The notes: a model not told the origin generated them from the letters alone. Counted from the first letter of the stretch, positions 18,567-26,765 are shown. The stretch is 62,848 nucleotides of DNA from JBELHR01 sp049607205 (GCA_049607205.1 JBMYWH010000012.1:1-62848), one strand, 5' to 3'. Numbers and translations are program-made.

Positions 18567-19412
18567 ATGTCTACGATTAAAGAATTACAAGATTTTTCTC
18601 AACAAGTAAGAAGAGATATTTTAAGAATGGTTCACGCTGTGAGCTCAGGACACCCAGGAGGGTCATTAGGATGTAATGAATTCTTGACCGTGTTATACCA
18701 AGATTTAATGAGTTACGATACTCAATTTGATATGGACGGTAAAGGAGAAGATTTGTTTTTCTTATCTAATGGTCACATTTCTCCTGTATTTTATAGTGTT
18801 TTAGCGAGAAGTGGATATTTCCCAGTTAGTGAATTAGCTACTTTTAGAAAATTGGATTCAAGATTACAAGGACACCCTACAACTCATGAGGGATTGGAAG
18901 GAATTCGTATGGCTTCAGGATCTTTAGGACAAGGTTTAAGTGTAGCAATTGGAGCAGCAGAGGCTAAGAAATTAAACAATGATGATAAACTTGTATACAC
19001 ACTTCACGGAGATGGAGAGATGCAAGAAGGTCAAAATTGGGAGGCTTTTATGTATGCAGCAGCTAAAAAAATTGACAACCTTATAGCTACAATCGATTTG
19101 AATGGAAAACAAATTGATGGAACAACAGACGAGGTACTGGATCTAGGAAGTTTAGAAGCGAAATTAACTGCTTTTGGATGGGATGTATTGAATATTGAGA
19201 AAGGGAATGACATTGAGTCTATAATCAATGGAATGAAAGAGGCTCAATCTAGAACTGGGAAACAGAAACCAGTGGCGGTATTATTACATACTGAAATGGG
19301 TAATGGAGTTGACTTTATGATGTATACGCATGCATGGCATGGTAAAGCACCTAATGATGAGCAACTTGAAGAAGCATTAAAACAGAATCCTGAGACACTC
19401 GGTGATTACTAA
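18567..19412 (+). CDS. Transketolase, N-terminal (thiamine-diphosphate-binding) subunit
   Basis: Transketolase moves two-carbon units between sugar phosphates in the pentose-phosphate pathway. This 281-residue protein covers only the first domain: the substrate loop GHPGGSLGCNEFLTVLY, GHISPVFYSVLA, and the diphosphate-binding motif GDGEMQEGQNWEA followed by ATIDLNGKQIDGT. It ends cleanly with a stop and a strong terminator, so it is a genuine split-type subunit rather than a broken gene. In Bacteroidota and Archaea such an N-terminal subunit normally sits directly before a C-terminal subunit gene of about 310-320 residues. Here the next gene is bshA, so the partner must be elsewhere in the genome. 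Confidence 0.92.
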   Translation: MSTIKELQDFSQQVRRDILRMVHAVSSGHPGGSLGCNEFLTVLYQDLMSYDTQFDMDGKGEDLFFLSNGHISPVFYSVLARSGYFPVSELATFRKLDSRLQGHPTTHEGLEGIRMASGSLGQGLSVAIGAAEAKKLNNDDKLVYTLHGDGEMQEGQNWEAFMYAAAKKIDNLIATIDLNGKQIDGTTDEVLDLGSLEAKLTAFGWDVLNIEKGNDIESIINGMKEAQSRTGKQKPVAVLLHTEMGNGVDFMMYTHAWHGKAPNDEQLEEALKQNPETLGDY

Positions 19413-19421
19413 AAAAATACC

Positions 19422-19450
19422 AACCCGCTAATTGTTTAGCGGGTTTTTTT
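19422..19450 (+). terminator. Terminator after the transketolase subunit gene
   Basis: A perfect 10-bp stem (19422-19431 with 19436-19445), TTGT loop and T-run to 19450. The loop carries the TTG of the bshA promoter. Confidence 0.92.
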
Positions 19451-19463
19451 ATGCTTATATTTG
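19432..19463 (+). promoter_or_regulatory. Promoter of bshA, almost leaderless
   Basis: TTG (19432-19434) in the terminator loop, 21 bp, then TATATTTG (19456-19463), an exact consensus match. The ATG follows after only four bases. Confidence 0.6.
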
Positions 19464-19467
19464 AGTT

Positions 19468-20592
19468 ATGAAATTAGGATTTGTATGTTATCCTACCTTT
19501 GGTGGTAGTGGAGTTATGGCAACTGAATTAGGAATGGCTTTGGCTTCAAAGGGCTTTGAAGTTCACTTTATTACTTCTCACTTACCCGTTCGTTTGGACT
19601 TTTTGTCAAGTGGCTTACATTTTCATCAAGTGACTATGGAAGAGTATCCATTATTCCGTCACCAGCCATATCAGCTTGCGCTTTCCAGTAAATTAGTTGA
19701 AGTCGTTCTCAAACACGATTTAGACCTACTCCACGTACACTATGCCATCCCTCATGCCTATGCAGCGTACATGGCCAAGCAAATGCTTAAGAGTAAAGGC
19801 AAGGATATAAAAGTTGTTACTACTTTACATGGAACGGATATTACTCTTGTGGGGTCTAATCCTAATTATCAGCCAGCAGTTGAATTTTCTATCAATAATT
19901 CAGATATAGTAACAGCGGTCTCTCATAGTTTAAAAAGAGATACGGAGCGCTTTTTTGAGCTTCAAAAGGAGGTAGAAGTCGTCTATAATTTTATCGATAT
20001 TGAAAAGTACGAGAAAGATTCTGAAGACTGCTATCGAAGGGATGCCCTCGCTAGTGAGGATCAATTTATCATTACCCATGTCAGTAATTTCAGGGCGGTG
20101 AAAAGGGTTACTGATGTCATTGAGATTTTTGCTTTAATTCGTGAGAAGTACGATGCAAAACTTCTCCTTTTAGGAGATGGACCTGAAATGGATCCTGTTA
20201 AGATTCTGGCTACGGAATTAGGCGTTAAAAAGGATGTGATTTTCTTAGGAAACTCCAACGAGGTTTCTAAGGTGCTTTGTTTAAGTGATTTATTTATCCT
20301 TCCTTCTGAAACGGAAAGTTTCGGTCTTGCAGCTTTAGAGGCCATGGCGGCCAAAACACCTGTCATTTCAACCAACACAGGAGGATTACCTGAGGTAAAT
20401 ATCGATGCTGTAACCGGATATTTATCCGATATAGGAGATGTAGATGACATGGCGGATAATGCCAAGCGTATTTTGAGTTCCTCAGAGAGTCTTCAGGAGT
20501 TTAAACTAAGGGCTTTTGAACAAGCAAAAACCTTCAGTATAGAAAAGATTGTTCCTCAGTATATAGAATTGTATAAAAAGGCCTTAAACTAA
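19468..20592 (+). CDS. bshA: N-acetyl-alpha-D-glucosaminyl L-malate synthase (bacillithiol synthesis)
   Basis: BshA is a GT4-family glycosyltransferase that joins UDP-GlcNAc to L-malate, the first step to the thiol bacillithiol. The 374-residue protein begins MKLGFVCYPTFGGSGVMATEL, a hallmark of BshA. It has the HVHYAIPHAYAAYMA and TLHGTDITLVG segments and the C-terminal nucleotide-sugar motif SETESFGLAALEAMA (the EX7E motif). The N-terminus is firm because the first strand of the Rossmann fold begins at residue 2. The other pathway genes (bshB, bshC) are not in this window. Its last 9 bases overlap the 3' end of the convergent aroB gene with no terminator between them. Confidence 0.94.
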   Translation: MKLGFVCYPTFGGSGVMATELGMALASKGFEVHFITSHLPVRLDFLSSGLHFHQVTMEEYPLFRHQPYQLALSSKLVEVVLKHDLDLLHVHYAIPHAYAAYMAKQMLKSKGKDIKVVTTLHGTDITLVGSNPNYQPAVEFSINNSDIVTAVSHSLKRDTERFFELQKEVEVVYNFIDIEKYEKDSEDCYRRDALASEDQFIITHVSNFRAVKRVTDVIEIFALIREKYDAKLLLLGDGPEMDPVKILATELGVKKDVIFLGNSNEVSKVLCLSDLFILPSETESFGLAALEAMAAKTPVISTNTGGLPEVNIDAVTGYLSDIGDVDDMADNAKRILSSSESLQEFKLRAFEQAKTFSIEKIVPQYIELYKKALN

Positions 20593-21645
20593 ATTATAAA
20601 AGTCTAAAGCATCTCTCATTTGTTCTTCTGAAACCTTTTGATCTAGGACGAAATCTGTCAAATCTTTAAGTAAAACAAAATTTACTTGACCCTTGACATT
20701 TTTCTTATCGTGCTTCAAGTATTCAAATATGGCTTCATACTCAGAACTTTCAATAGGGTTGTGTTCAAATATTTTTAAGATTACCTCTTTTATTTCATTC
20801 AAGTTTTCTGTGGATAATCCGCATTTTTCTCTGGACAGATAAGCTTCGGCAATCATTCCAATGGCTATAGCCTCACCATGAGTAAATTTGTTGAGATGTC
20901 CTGCTTCTAAATAATGAGATTCAATAGCATGTCCTAGTGTATGTCCATAATTGAGGACTTTTCTTAGATTCGCCTCCTTAGGGTCTTTCAGTACGACTTC
21001 ATTTTTAATTTCTACTGATCTATGCACCAATTCGTTAATATTAACCCCTTCAGGATTCTTAAAAGCCTCCCATAAATTTTCATCATAAGTTAGACCATAT
21101 TTAATAATTTCAGCTAAACCTGAAGTAAGTTCTCTGGGTTCTAAGGTCGCCAAGTAACTCGTATCTATAAGTACCATTTGCGGATCTGCAAAGAGACCTA
21201 TTTGATTTTTTAAAACCCCTAAGTCGATTCCAGTTTTACCTCCTACAGACGCGTCAACCATGGAAAGTAGGGTAGTAGGGACATTAACGAAGTCTATACC
21301 TCTTTTAAAGGTGCTTGCTATAAATCCACCCATATCTGTAACCACACCACCACCGATATTAATCATCAATGTTTTGCGATCCCCTTTGAGTTCTGTGATA
21401 GCCTCCCAAATGCTAATTACAGTTTCAATATTCTTATGCTCCTCACCAGGTACAATCTCAATGGTATCAATCTCCAAGTCTGTTTCGAGTTCACCCAATA
21501 AAATGGGGGCACAGAACTCATTGGAATGTTCATCCACAAATAAAATCACTTTAGAGTAATCTTTAGATTTTAATAAACTATTTAATGCACTATATGCATC
21601 CTCCTGAAAATGAACTTTATAGCTTGTAGATTGTATGGCATTCAT
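20584..21645 (-). CDS. aroB: 3-dehydroquinate synthase
   Basis: AroB cyclises DAHP to 3-dehydroquinate, the second step of the shikimate pathway to aromatic amino acids. The 353-residue protein contains the NAD-binding signature GGGVVTDMGGFIASTFKRG, the adjacent NVPTTLLSMVDASVGGKTG active-site segment, and the metal ligands in YGHTLGHAIE (His) and the FTHGEAIAIG region. Length and motif spacing are typical. It converges on bshA with a 9-base overlap of coding ends. It diverges from the proline dehydrogenase gene across a 134-base interval in which I see a clear promoter only for the latter. Confidence 0.96.
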   Translation of the reverse strand: MNAIQSTSYKVHFQEDAYSALNSLLKSKDYSKVILFVDEHSNEFCAPILLGELETDLEIDTIEIVPGEEHKNIETVISIWEAITELKGDRKTLMINIGGGVVTDMGGFIASTFKRGIDFVNVPTTLLSMVDASVGGKTGIDLGVLKNQIGLFADPQMVLIDTSYLATLEPRELTSGLAEIIKYGLTYDENLWEAFKNPEGVNINELVHRSVEIKNEVVLKDPKEANLRKVLNYGHTLGHAIESHYLEAGHLNKFTHGEAIAIGMIAEAYLSREKCGLSTENLNEIKEVILKIFEHNPIESSEYEAIFEYLKHDKKNVKGQVNFVLLKDLTDFVLDQKVSEEQMRDALDFYNLV

Positions 21646-21692
21646 GGCTTAGAAATCAATTAAAATTTTGGCTTCAAATTACGATTAAAAAA

Positions 21693-21723
21693 TTGAATTA
21701 CTAAAGTTCATGTACTATCTTTG
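21693..21723 (+). promoter_or_regulatory. Promoter of the proline dehydrogenase-phosphoesterase unit
   Basis: TTG (21693-21695), 20 bp, TATCTTTG (21716-21723), both exact. The leader is about 50 bases. Confidence 0.65.
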
Positions 21724-21779
21724 TGCGATATCGATTTAGGGGGTCTCTAAATCCTTAAAAATTAAATTATTTGCAATAA

Positions 21780-22940
21780 ATGAACAATATATTTCAAGAT
21801 ACTCAAATTGCTTTTGCAACGAAGTCCGATTCTCAGTTAGAAAGAGCTAATTTTTTATTTAGCATGATTAAAAGCGAGAAGCTTGTTAAAATAGGTACCG
21901 CAGCTACTAATTTTGCCATTAAGGCACATTTACCAGTAGAGGGATTGATCAGGGCTACAGTATTTGATCATTTTTGTGGTGGAGTAACTGAACGAGATTG
22001 TGTACCTAATATTGAAAAGAACTATAAAAAGGGGGTTGCTTCCATTTTAGATTATTCTGTAGAAGGAAAAGAGAATGAAGAGGAGTTCAATAAGGCCATG
22101 AATAAAACCTTGGATACCATTGAATTTGCAAAAAACAATCCAGCAATTCCTTTTGCTGTGTTTAAGCCTACAGGTTTTGGGCGTTTTGCCCTTTACCAGA
22201 AATTAACCGAAGGCCTTAAGTTGTCTGAGCAAGAAAATGACGAATGGGAAATCATTAAATCTAGATTTAACAAGGTGTGTAAAGCTGCATTTGAAGCGGA
22301 CGTACCTCTTTTAATAGATGCAGAAGAATCTTGGATGCAAGATGCTGCTGATGACCTAATTGAAGAAATGATGGCCACCTATAATGTTGAAAAAGCCATA
22401 GTATACAATACCTTGCAAATGTATCGTTGGGATCGTCTGGATTATTTAAAAGCCTTACATGAAAGAGCTGATGAGATAGGATTTCATATAGGTATGAAGA
22501 TCGTTAGAGGAGCTTATATGGAAAAGGAAAGAGAGCGTGCTCAAGAAATGGGCTATGAATCTCCAATTTGTGTGGATAAAGCGGCTACAGATCAGAATTA
22601 TAATGCTTGTTTGACTTATATGGTGGAAAATGGGATGAATGTATATGCTGGTACACATAACGAAGAGAGTTCTTTATTATTCATCGAGTTAATGAATAAA
22701 TTTGGAATTGAAAAGACTGCGGATCATGCATGGTTTGGTCAATTATTCGGAATGAGTGATCACATTAGTTTTAATCTAGGAGCTCTTGGGTATAATGTTT
22801 CTAAATACGTACCTTTTGGTCCTGTAAAAGATGTGATGCCTTATTTGATTAGAAGGGCCGAAGAAAACACTTCTGTAGCAGGTCAAACCAACCGAGAACT
22901 TGACTTGATAAAAAAAGAAAGAGCTCGAAGAAAACAATAA
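21780..22940 (+). CDS. Proline dehydrogenase, monofunctional
   Basis: The FAD enzyme oxidises L-proline to delta-1-pyrroline-5-carboxylate, passing electrons to the quinone pool. The 386-residue protein is the stand-alone PRODH type, with no P5C dehydrogenase or DNA-binding domain. Segments typical of the TIM barrel are FAVFKPTGFGRFALYQ, VPLLIDAEESWMQ, YNTLQMYRWDRLDYL, GMKIVRGAYMEKERERA (with the conserved Arg), and near the end YVPFGPVKDVMPYLIRRAEEN containing the substrate-binding Arg pair. A phosphoesterase gene follows 7 bases later, so the two are probably cotranscribed, although no link in function is obvious. The P5C dehydrogenase gene is not in the window. Confidence 0.95.
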   Translation: MNNIFQDTQIAFATKSDSQLERANFLFSMIKSEKLVKIGTAATNFAIKAHLPVEGLIRATVFDHFCGGVTERDCVPNIEKNYKKGVASILDYSVEGKENEEEFNKAMNKTLDTIEFAKNNPAIPFAVFKPTGFGRFALYQKLTEGLKLSEQENDEWEIIKSRFNKVCKAAFEADVPLLIDAEESWMQDAADDLIEEMMATYNVEKAIVYNTLQMYRWDRLDYLKALHERADEIGFHIGMKIVRGAYMEKERERAQEMGYESPICVDKAATDQNYNACLTYMVENGMNVYAGTHNEESSLLFIELMNKFGIEKTADHAWFGQLFGMSDHISFNLGALGYNVSKYVPFGPVKDVMPYLIRRAEENTSVAGQTNRELDLIKKERARRKQ

Positions 22941-22947
22941 CAATTTT

Positions 22948-24189
22948 ATGACTAACCGAATTTTAATTTTATTAGGATTATTCCTATTACTGGATATCTA
23001 TGTTTGGATGGGAACAAGGGGAACCTTTAGCAATCCAACGGCGAGTAATATCTATAGATGGTTTTATGGAATTTCTGCATTACTTGGATATATTGGCTTG
23101 TTTGTCATGTTCAGCGTTTTTAAAGACCGCAGTGTTCCTGCCACTTTGTTTCAGAATATTTTAATGGGATTTTCGTTTTCCTTTTTTGTGTTTAAATTAT
23201 TAACTGGGGTTTTCCTTTTAGTAGATGATTTAATACGATTAGGTCATTTTGCATTTCAATGGGTCTATGAACTTTTTAATAGCGGTTCAAAGGAAACGGT
23301 TAGTTTAGATTCTAGACGAAATTTCATTGTGAAAACTGGACTTGCTGTGGCTAGTATTCCGTTTGCATCTATGCTATTCGGGATTACAAAGGGCAAGTAC
23401 TGGTATCAAGTAAAAAAAGTGGCCTTGAATTACCCCAACTTACCTAAGGCCTTTAAAGGACTTAAAATTGTTCATATTTCTGATGTACACTCTGGGAGTT
23501 TTGATTCAAAAGAAGATGTTGCACGTGGAATTCAGCTGATCAATGAGCAAGATGCAGACTTGATTTTATTCACTGGAGATTTAGTGAATAATAAAGCTGA
23601 GGAAGTGGAGCCTTATATAGATTTATTCTCCAGTTTGAATGCAAAAATTGGAAAATTTTCTTCACTAGGTAATCACGATTATGGTGACTATGTCAAATGG
23701 GATAGTCCTGAAGCCAAGCAGGCTAATATGGAGCGATTATATGCCAACCATGAAAAGATGGGCTTTGATTTAATTCGCAATGAGAATAGAGTCATCTCAA
23801 AAGATGGGGAATCTATTAAATTAGTAGGAGTAGAGAATTGGGGGAGACCTCCATTTCCTCAGCATGGAGATTTGAACAAGGCACTTGAAGGAGTGAACGA
23901 TGAAGAGTTCAAAGTATTACTTTCACATGACCCAACACATTGGGATCTCGAGGTACTTAAACATAAAACTCCTGTAGAGTTAACGCTTTCTGGACATACT
24001 CATGGGATGCAATTCGGAATTGAAATACCGGGTTGGAAGTGGTCTCCTGTAAAATATATCTACAAGAATTGGGCAGGTTTGTATGAAAAGAATAATGAAA
24101 AACTCTATGTAAATCGTGGTTTCGGATTTTTAGGATTTCCTGGGAGAGTGGGAATTTGGCCGGAAATTACGGTTATAGAATTGACATAA
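22948..24189 (+). CDS. Membrane-anchored calcineurin-like metallophosphoesterase
   Basis: A 413-residue protein with two or three N-terminal membrane helices (roughly residues 1-90), a further hydrophobic stretch near residue 130, and a metallophosphoesterase domain. The five family motifs are all present in order: VHISDVHSG, FTGDLVNN, SLGNHDYGD, LLSHDPTHWD and LSGHTHGMQ, which supply a complete two-metal site. It resembles the YaeI/YkuE branch, some members of which act on lipid-linked phosphates. The substrate here is unknown. It is probably cotranscribed with the proline dehydrogenase gene, and a bidirectional terminator follows. Confidence 0.88.
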   Translation: MTNRILILLGLFLLLDIYVWMGTRGTFSNPTASNIYRWFYGISALLGYIGLFVMFSVFKDRSVPATLFQNILMGFSFSFFVFKLLTGVFLLVDDLIRLGHFAFQWVYELFNSGSKETVSLDSRRNFIVKTGLAVASIPFASMLFGITKGKYWYQVKKVALNYPNLPKAFKGLKIVHISDVHSGSFDSKEDVARGIQLINEQDADLILFTGDLVNNKAEEVEPYIDLFSSLNAKIGKFSSLGNHDYGDYVKWDSPEAKQANMERLYANHEKMGFDLIRNENRVISKDGESIKLVGVENWGRPPFPQHGDLNKALEGVNDEEFKVLLSHDPTHWDLEVLKHKTPVELTLSGHTHGMQFGIEIPGWKWSPVKYIYKNWAGLYEKNNEKLYVNRGFGFLGFPGRVGIWPEITVIELT

Positions 24190-24222
24190 AAAAAAGCGAA
24201 CCTTTATGAGGTTCGCTTTTTT
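24188..24222. terminator. Bidirectional terminator between the phosphoesterase gene and the 128-residue gene
   Basis: A 10-bp stem (24194-24203 with 24209-24218) with a TTATG loop is flanked by an A-run on the left and a T-run on the right, so it can stop both convergent transcripts. Confidence 0.88.
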
Positions 24223-24224
24223 AT

Positions 24225-24611
24225 TTACTTCTTTCTATTGACTAAATAAACAATTCCACCGATTACAAGTAAAGAGTCTATAACAATTGGTAATAGATAA
24301 TACTGTCCAGTCTCTGGATTATCTATATAAGTAAAAATCCCTACTAAAACCATATATGACTTTTCTAAATTAGAATACCATACGATGGGAAGTCTTAGGT
24401 TTTTATTCGACGCAGATAAGAATAATAAGACTCCAATCCCTACAACCATAACGCCCCAATGCCCTATCAAAGGTGATACAACAGGTAAACTACTGATATC
24501 AATTCCAAATGCTAATAGTGTTCCCTTGTGTGGAGCAAGCATGGAAGGCAGGGCACCTATAGCAGTTACGATACCTGCGATTCTAAAAAACCATTTATTG
24601 TAATTTTCCAT
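24225..24611 (-). CDS. Small membrane protein of unknown function
   Basis: A 128-residue protein with four hydrophobic segments (about residues 8-25, 45-64, 83-97 and 103-123) and a basic C-terminus NRKK, so it is almost certainly an inner-membrane protein with four helices. I do not recognise the family; the general size and pattern are those of small four-helix DUF families. Codon use matches its neighbours. It stands alone between a bidirectional terminator and the typA promoter region, so context offers no function. Confidence 0.7.
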   Translation of the reverse strand: MENYNKWFFRIAGIVTAIGALPSMLAPHKGTLLAFGIDISSLPVVSPLIGHWGVMVVGIGVLLFLSASNKNLRLPIVWYSNLEKSYMVLVGIFTYIDNPETGQYYLLPIVIDSLLVIGGIVYLVNRKK

Positions 24612-24664
24612 TTATAAAGATATATTATAGGTTAGTTACCTAAATATACGAATAGTTTATCTTT

Positions 24665-24698
24665 TTGTCTCTCAATGAATTATAATATATTACTTTTG
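24665..24698 (+). promoter_or_regulatory. typA promoter P1 (distal)
   Basis: TTG (24665-24667), 23 bp, TACTTTTG (24691-24698), an exact -7 match. This gives a leader of about 68 bases. Confidence 0.5.
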
Positions 24699-24744
24699 CA
24701 GAAAATTAATGCATAGGCTGTAGGGTATATTAAAGTAATATCCT

Positions 24745-24752
24745 TAGCTTTG
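24745..24752 (+). promoter_or_regulatory. typA promoter P2 (proximal -7 box)
   Basis: TAGCTTTG matches TAnnTTTG exactly, 19 bases before the typA start. There is no TTG at the usual distance. Instead an imperfect dyad (24722-24743: AGG-GTATATT paired with AATATCCT) abuts the box, which could indicate an activator or repressor site. Confidence 0.4.
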
Positions 24753-24771
24753 CAGGCTTAAAAAATATTTC

Positions 24772-26541
24772 ATGCAATCAATAAGAAACATCGCAATTAT
24801 TGCCCACGTTGACCACGGTAAAACTACTTTGGTTGATAAAATCATCGATCAAGCCAAAATTCTTGATGATAGAAAAGAGAGAACAGATCTATTATTAGAC
24901 AATAACGACTTAGAAAGAGAAAGAGGGATTACAATTTTGTCGAAGAACGTTTCGGTAAACTATAAAGGAACTAAGATCAACGTTATTGATACTCCTGGTC
25001 ACGCCGATTTCGGTGGAGAAGTAGAGCGTGTATTGAAAATGGCTGATGGAGTTTTACTTTTAGTTGATGCTTTTGAAGGACCTATGCCTCAGACGCGTTT
25101 TGTACTAGGTAAGGCACTTGAACTAGGATTAACTCCTATTGTTGTTGTGAATAAGGTAGACAAGGAAAACTGTACTCCTGATTTAGTTCATGAGAAGGTA
25201 TTTGATTTGATGTTTGCCTTAGATGCAAATGAAGAACAATTAGACTTTACTACTATTTATGGTTCTGCAAAGAACAACTGGATGAGTACAGATTGGAAAA
25301 ACCAAACTGATAATATCGTTCCTTTGTTAGATGCAGTTATAGAGTCTATTCCAGAATCTCCATATGTAGAAGGAACTGCTCAAATGCAGATTACTTCTTT
25401 AGACTTTTCTTCATTTACAGGAAGAATCGCAATTGGACGTGTGTTCCGTGGAGATCTAGAAGTAGCTAAGGATTACATGCTATGTAAGGCTGATGGAAGC
25501 TTCAAAAAAGTTAGAATTAAAGAATTACACGTATTTGAAGGAATGGGTAAAGTCCAGGTTGATAAAGTACGTTGTGGAGATATATGCGCTGTTACAGGAC
25601 TTGAAGGATTTGAAATTGGGGATACCATTGCAGATTTAGAGAACCCTGAGGCATTGCCAAGAACAGAAATCGATCAACCTACGATGAGTATGTTGTTTAC
25701 TATTAACAATTCTCCATTCTTTGGTAAAGAAGGGAAATTTGTAACTTCTAGACACCTTAGAGATCGTTTATTCAAAGAATTAGAAAAGAATCTTGCCTTG
25801 AGAGTTGAAACTACTGACTCTGAAGATAAATTCAACGTATTCGGACGTGGTGTACTGCACTTATCTGTACTTATTGAAACCATGCGTCGTGAAGGATATG
25901 AATTACAAGTGGGACGACCTCAAGTAATTATCAAAGAAATTGACGGAAAGAAATGTGAGCCAATGGAAACGTTGTCAATCGATGTTCCAGAAGATGTAGC
26001 TTCTAAAGCGGTAAACTTAGTTTCTTTGCGTAAAGGAGACCTATTAGTTATGGAGCCTAAGGGTGATTTACAACATCTTGAATTTTCAATCCCATCTCGT
26101 GGACTGATTGGATTGCGTAACAAGATTTTGACTGCAACAGCAGGTCAGGCTATCATAAACCACAGATTTAGCGAGTATGGACCTTATAAAGGTGATTTCG
26201 TTGAAGAAGAAAAAGGAGCTATTGTTTCTGCTGCTGCTGGTAAAGCAACGGCATATGCACTAAACCGTTTACAAGATAGAGGTAAGTTCTTTATTGATAT
26301 CAACCAAGAGATCTATGTAGGTCAGGTTATTGGAGAAAATAACAAGTCTGATGAGATGTCTGTGAACTTAATCAAAGGTAAGCAATTGACTAATATGCGT
26401 AAATCAGGTACTGATGATGCTATGAAAATTGCTCCTAAAGTTGCTTTCTCATTAGAAGAGTGTATGGAATACATTAGAACTGATGAGTATCTTGAAGTAA
26501 CTCCAGAGAGTTTAAGAATGAGAAAAATTAATTTCAAATAG
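24772..26541 (+). CDS. typA: Translational GTPase TypA/BipA
   Basis: A ribosome-associated GTPase of the EF-G-like superfamily, important for ribosome assembly and stress or cold tolerance in other bacteria. The 589-residue protein has the GTPase motifs IAHVDHGKTTLVDK (G1), the switch region RERGITI (G2), DTPGHADFGGEVERV (G3) and NKVDK (G4). The later domains and the TypA-specific C-terminal domain begin around GKKCEPMETLSIDVPE; the SRGLIGLRNKILTATAGQAI segment distinguishes it from EF-G and LepA. It is probably a single-gene transcript from two promoters, and the his leader follows. Confidence 0.96.
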   Translation: MQSIRNIAIIAHVDHGKTTLVDKIIDQAKILDDRKERTDLLLDNNDLERERGITILSKNVSVNYKGTKINVIDTPGHADFGGEVERVLKMADGVLLLVDAFEGPMPQTRFVLGKALELGLTPIVVVNKVDKENCTPDLVHEKVFDLMFALDANEEQLDFTTIYGSAKNNWMSTDWKNQTDNIVPLLDAVIESIPESPYVEGTAQMQITSLDFSSFTGRIAIGRVFRGDLEVAKDYMLCKADGSFKKVRIKELHVFEGMGKVQVDKVRCGDICAVTGLEGFEIGDTIADLENPEALPRTEIDQPTMSMLFTINNSPFFGKEGKFVTSRHLRDRLFKELEKNLALRVETTDSEDKFNVFGRGVLHLSVLIETMRREGYELQVGRPQVIIKEIDGKKCEPMETLSIDVPEDVASKAVNLVSLRKGDLLVMEPKGDLQHLEFSIPSRGLIGLRNKILTATAGQAIINHRFSEYGPYKGDFVEEEKGAIVSAAAGKATAYALNRLQDRGKFFIDINQEIYVGQVIGENNKSDEMSVNLIKGKQLTNMRKSGTDDAMKIAPKVAFSLEECMEYIRTDEYLEVTPESLRMRKINFK

Positions 26542-26595
26542 TTCTAGTTTAAATATTTTTTTCATATTTTTACCATAACAAAACGAAACACCAGT

Positions 26596-26649
26596 ATGAA
26601 TATTTCAATGTTACATCATCATCATCACAATATTGCACTCGAGCGATAG
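26596..26649 (+). CDS. hisL: his operon leader peptide
   Basis: A 17-codon open reading frame (start ATG 26596-26598, stop TAG 26647-26649) encodes MNISMLHHHHHNIALER: four CAT and one CAC codon in an unbroken row at 26614-26628. It lies 116 bases before hisG, and a perfect terminator (26685-26716) stands between them. This is the hallmark of ribosome-mediated attenuation. A second ATG (26608) could start a 13-codon version. A helix can enclose the His codons (CAATGTT 26607-26613 with AATATTG 26629-26635, one G-U pair). The peptide itself probably has no role other than letting the ribosome sense histidyl-tRNA. Confidence 0.85.
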   Translation: MNISMLHHHHHNIALER

Positions 26650-26716
26650 GAGATGAGCTATGTATAATTGAAACATAATAATCTAACCCGTTTGAGTAAA
26701 TCAAACGGGTTTTTTT
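26649..26716 (+). promoter_or_regulatory. his attenuator: antiterminator and terminator
   Basis: The terminator is an 11-bp stem (26685-26695 with 26701-26711), GTAAA loop, and T-run to 26716. A competing helix is possible: GGAGAT (26649-26654, starting on the last base of the leader stop codon) with ATCT-AA-CC (26681-26688), enclosing TATGT (26659-26663) paired with ACATA (26673-26677). That helix would sequester the first bases of the terminator stem. A ribosome at the leader stop would cover GGAGAT and allow termination. A ribosome stalled on the His codons would leave it free and allow read-through. The terminator is certain by eye; the antiterminator is a hand-drawn proposal. Confidence 0.75.
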
Positions 26717-26765
26717 GTTTTTAAAAGGGCTAGGATTGATTTATTCGAACACGAAAAATTAATCC

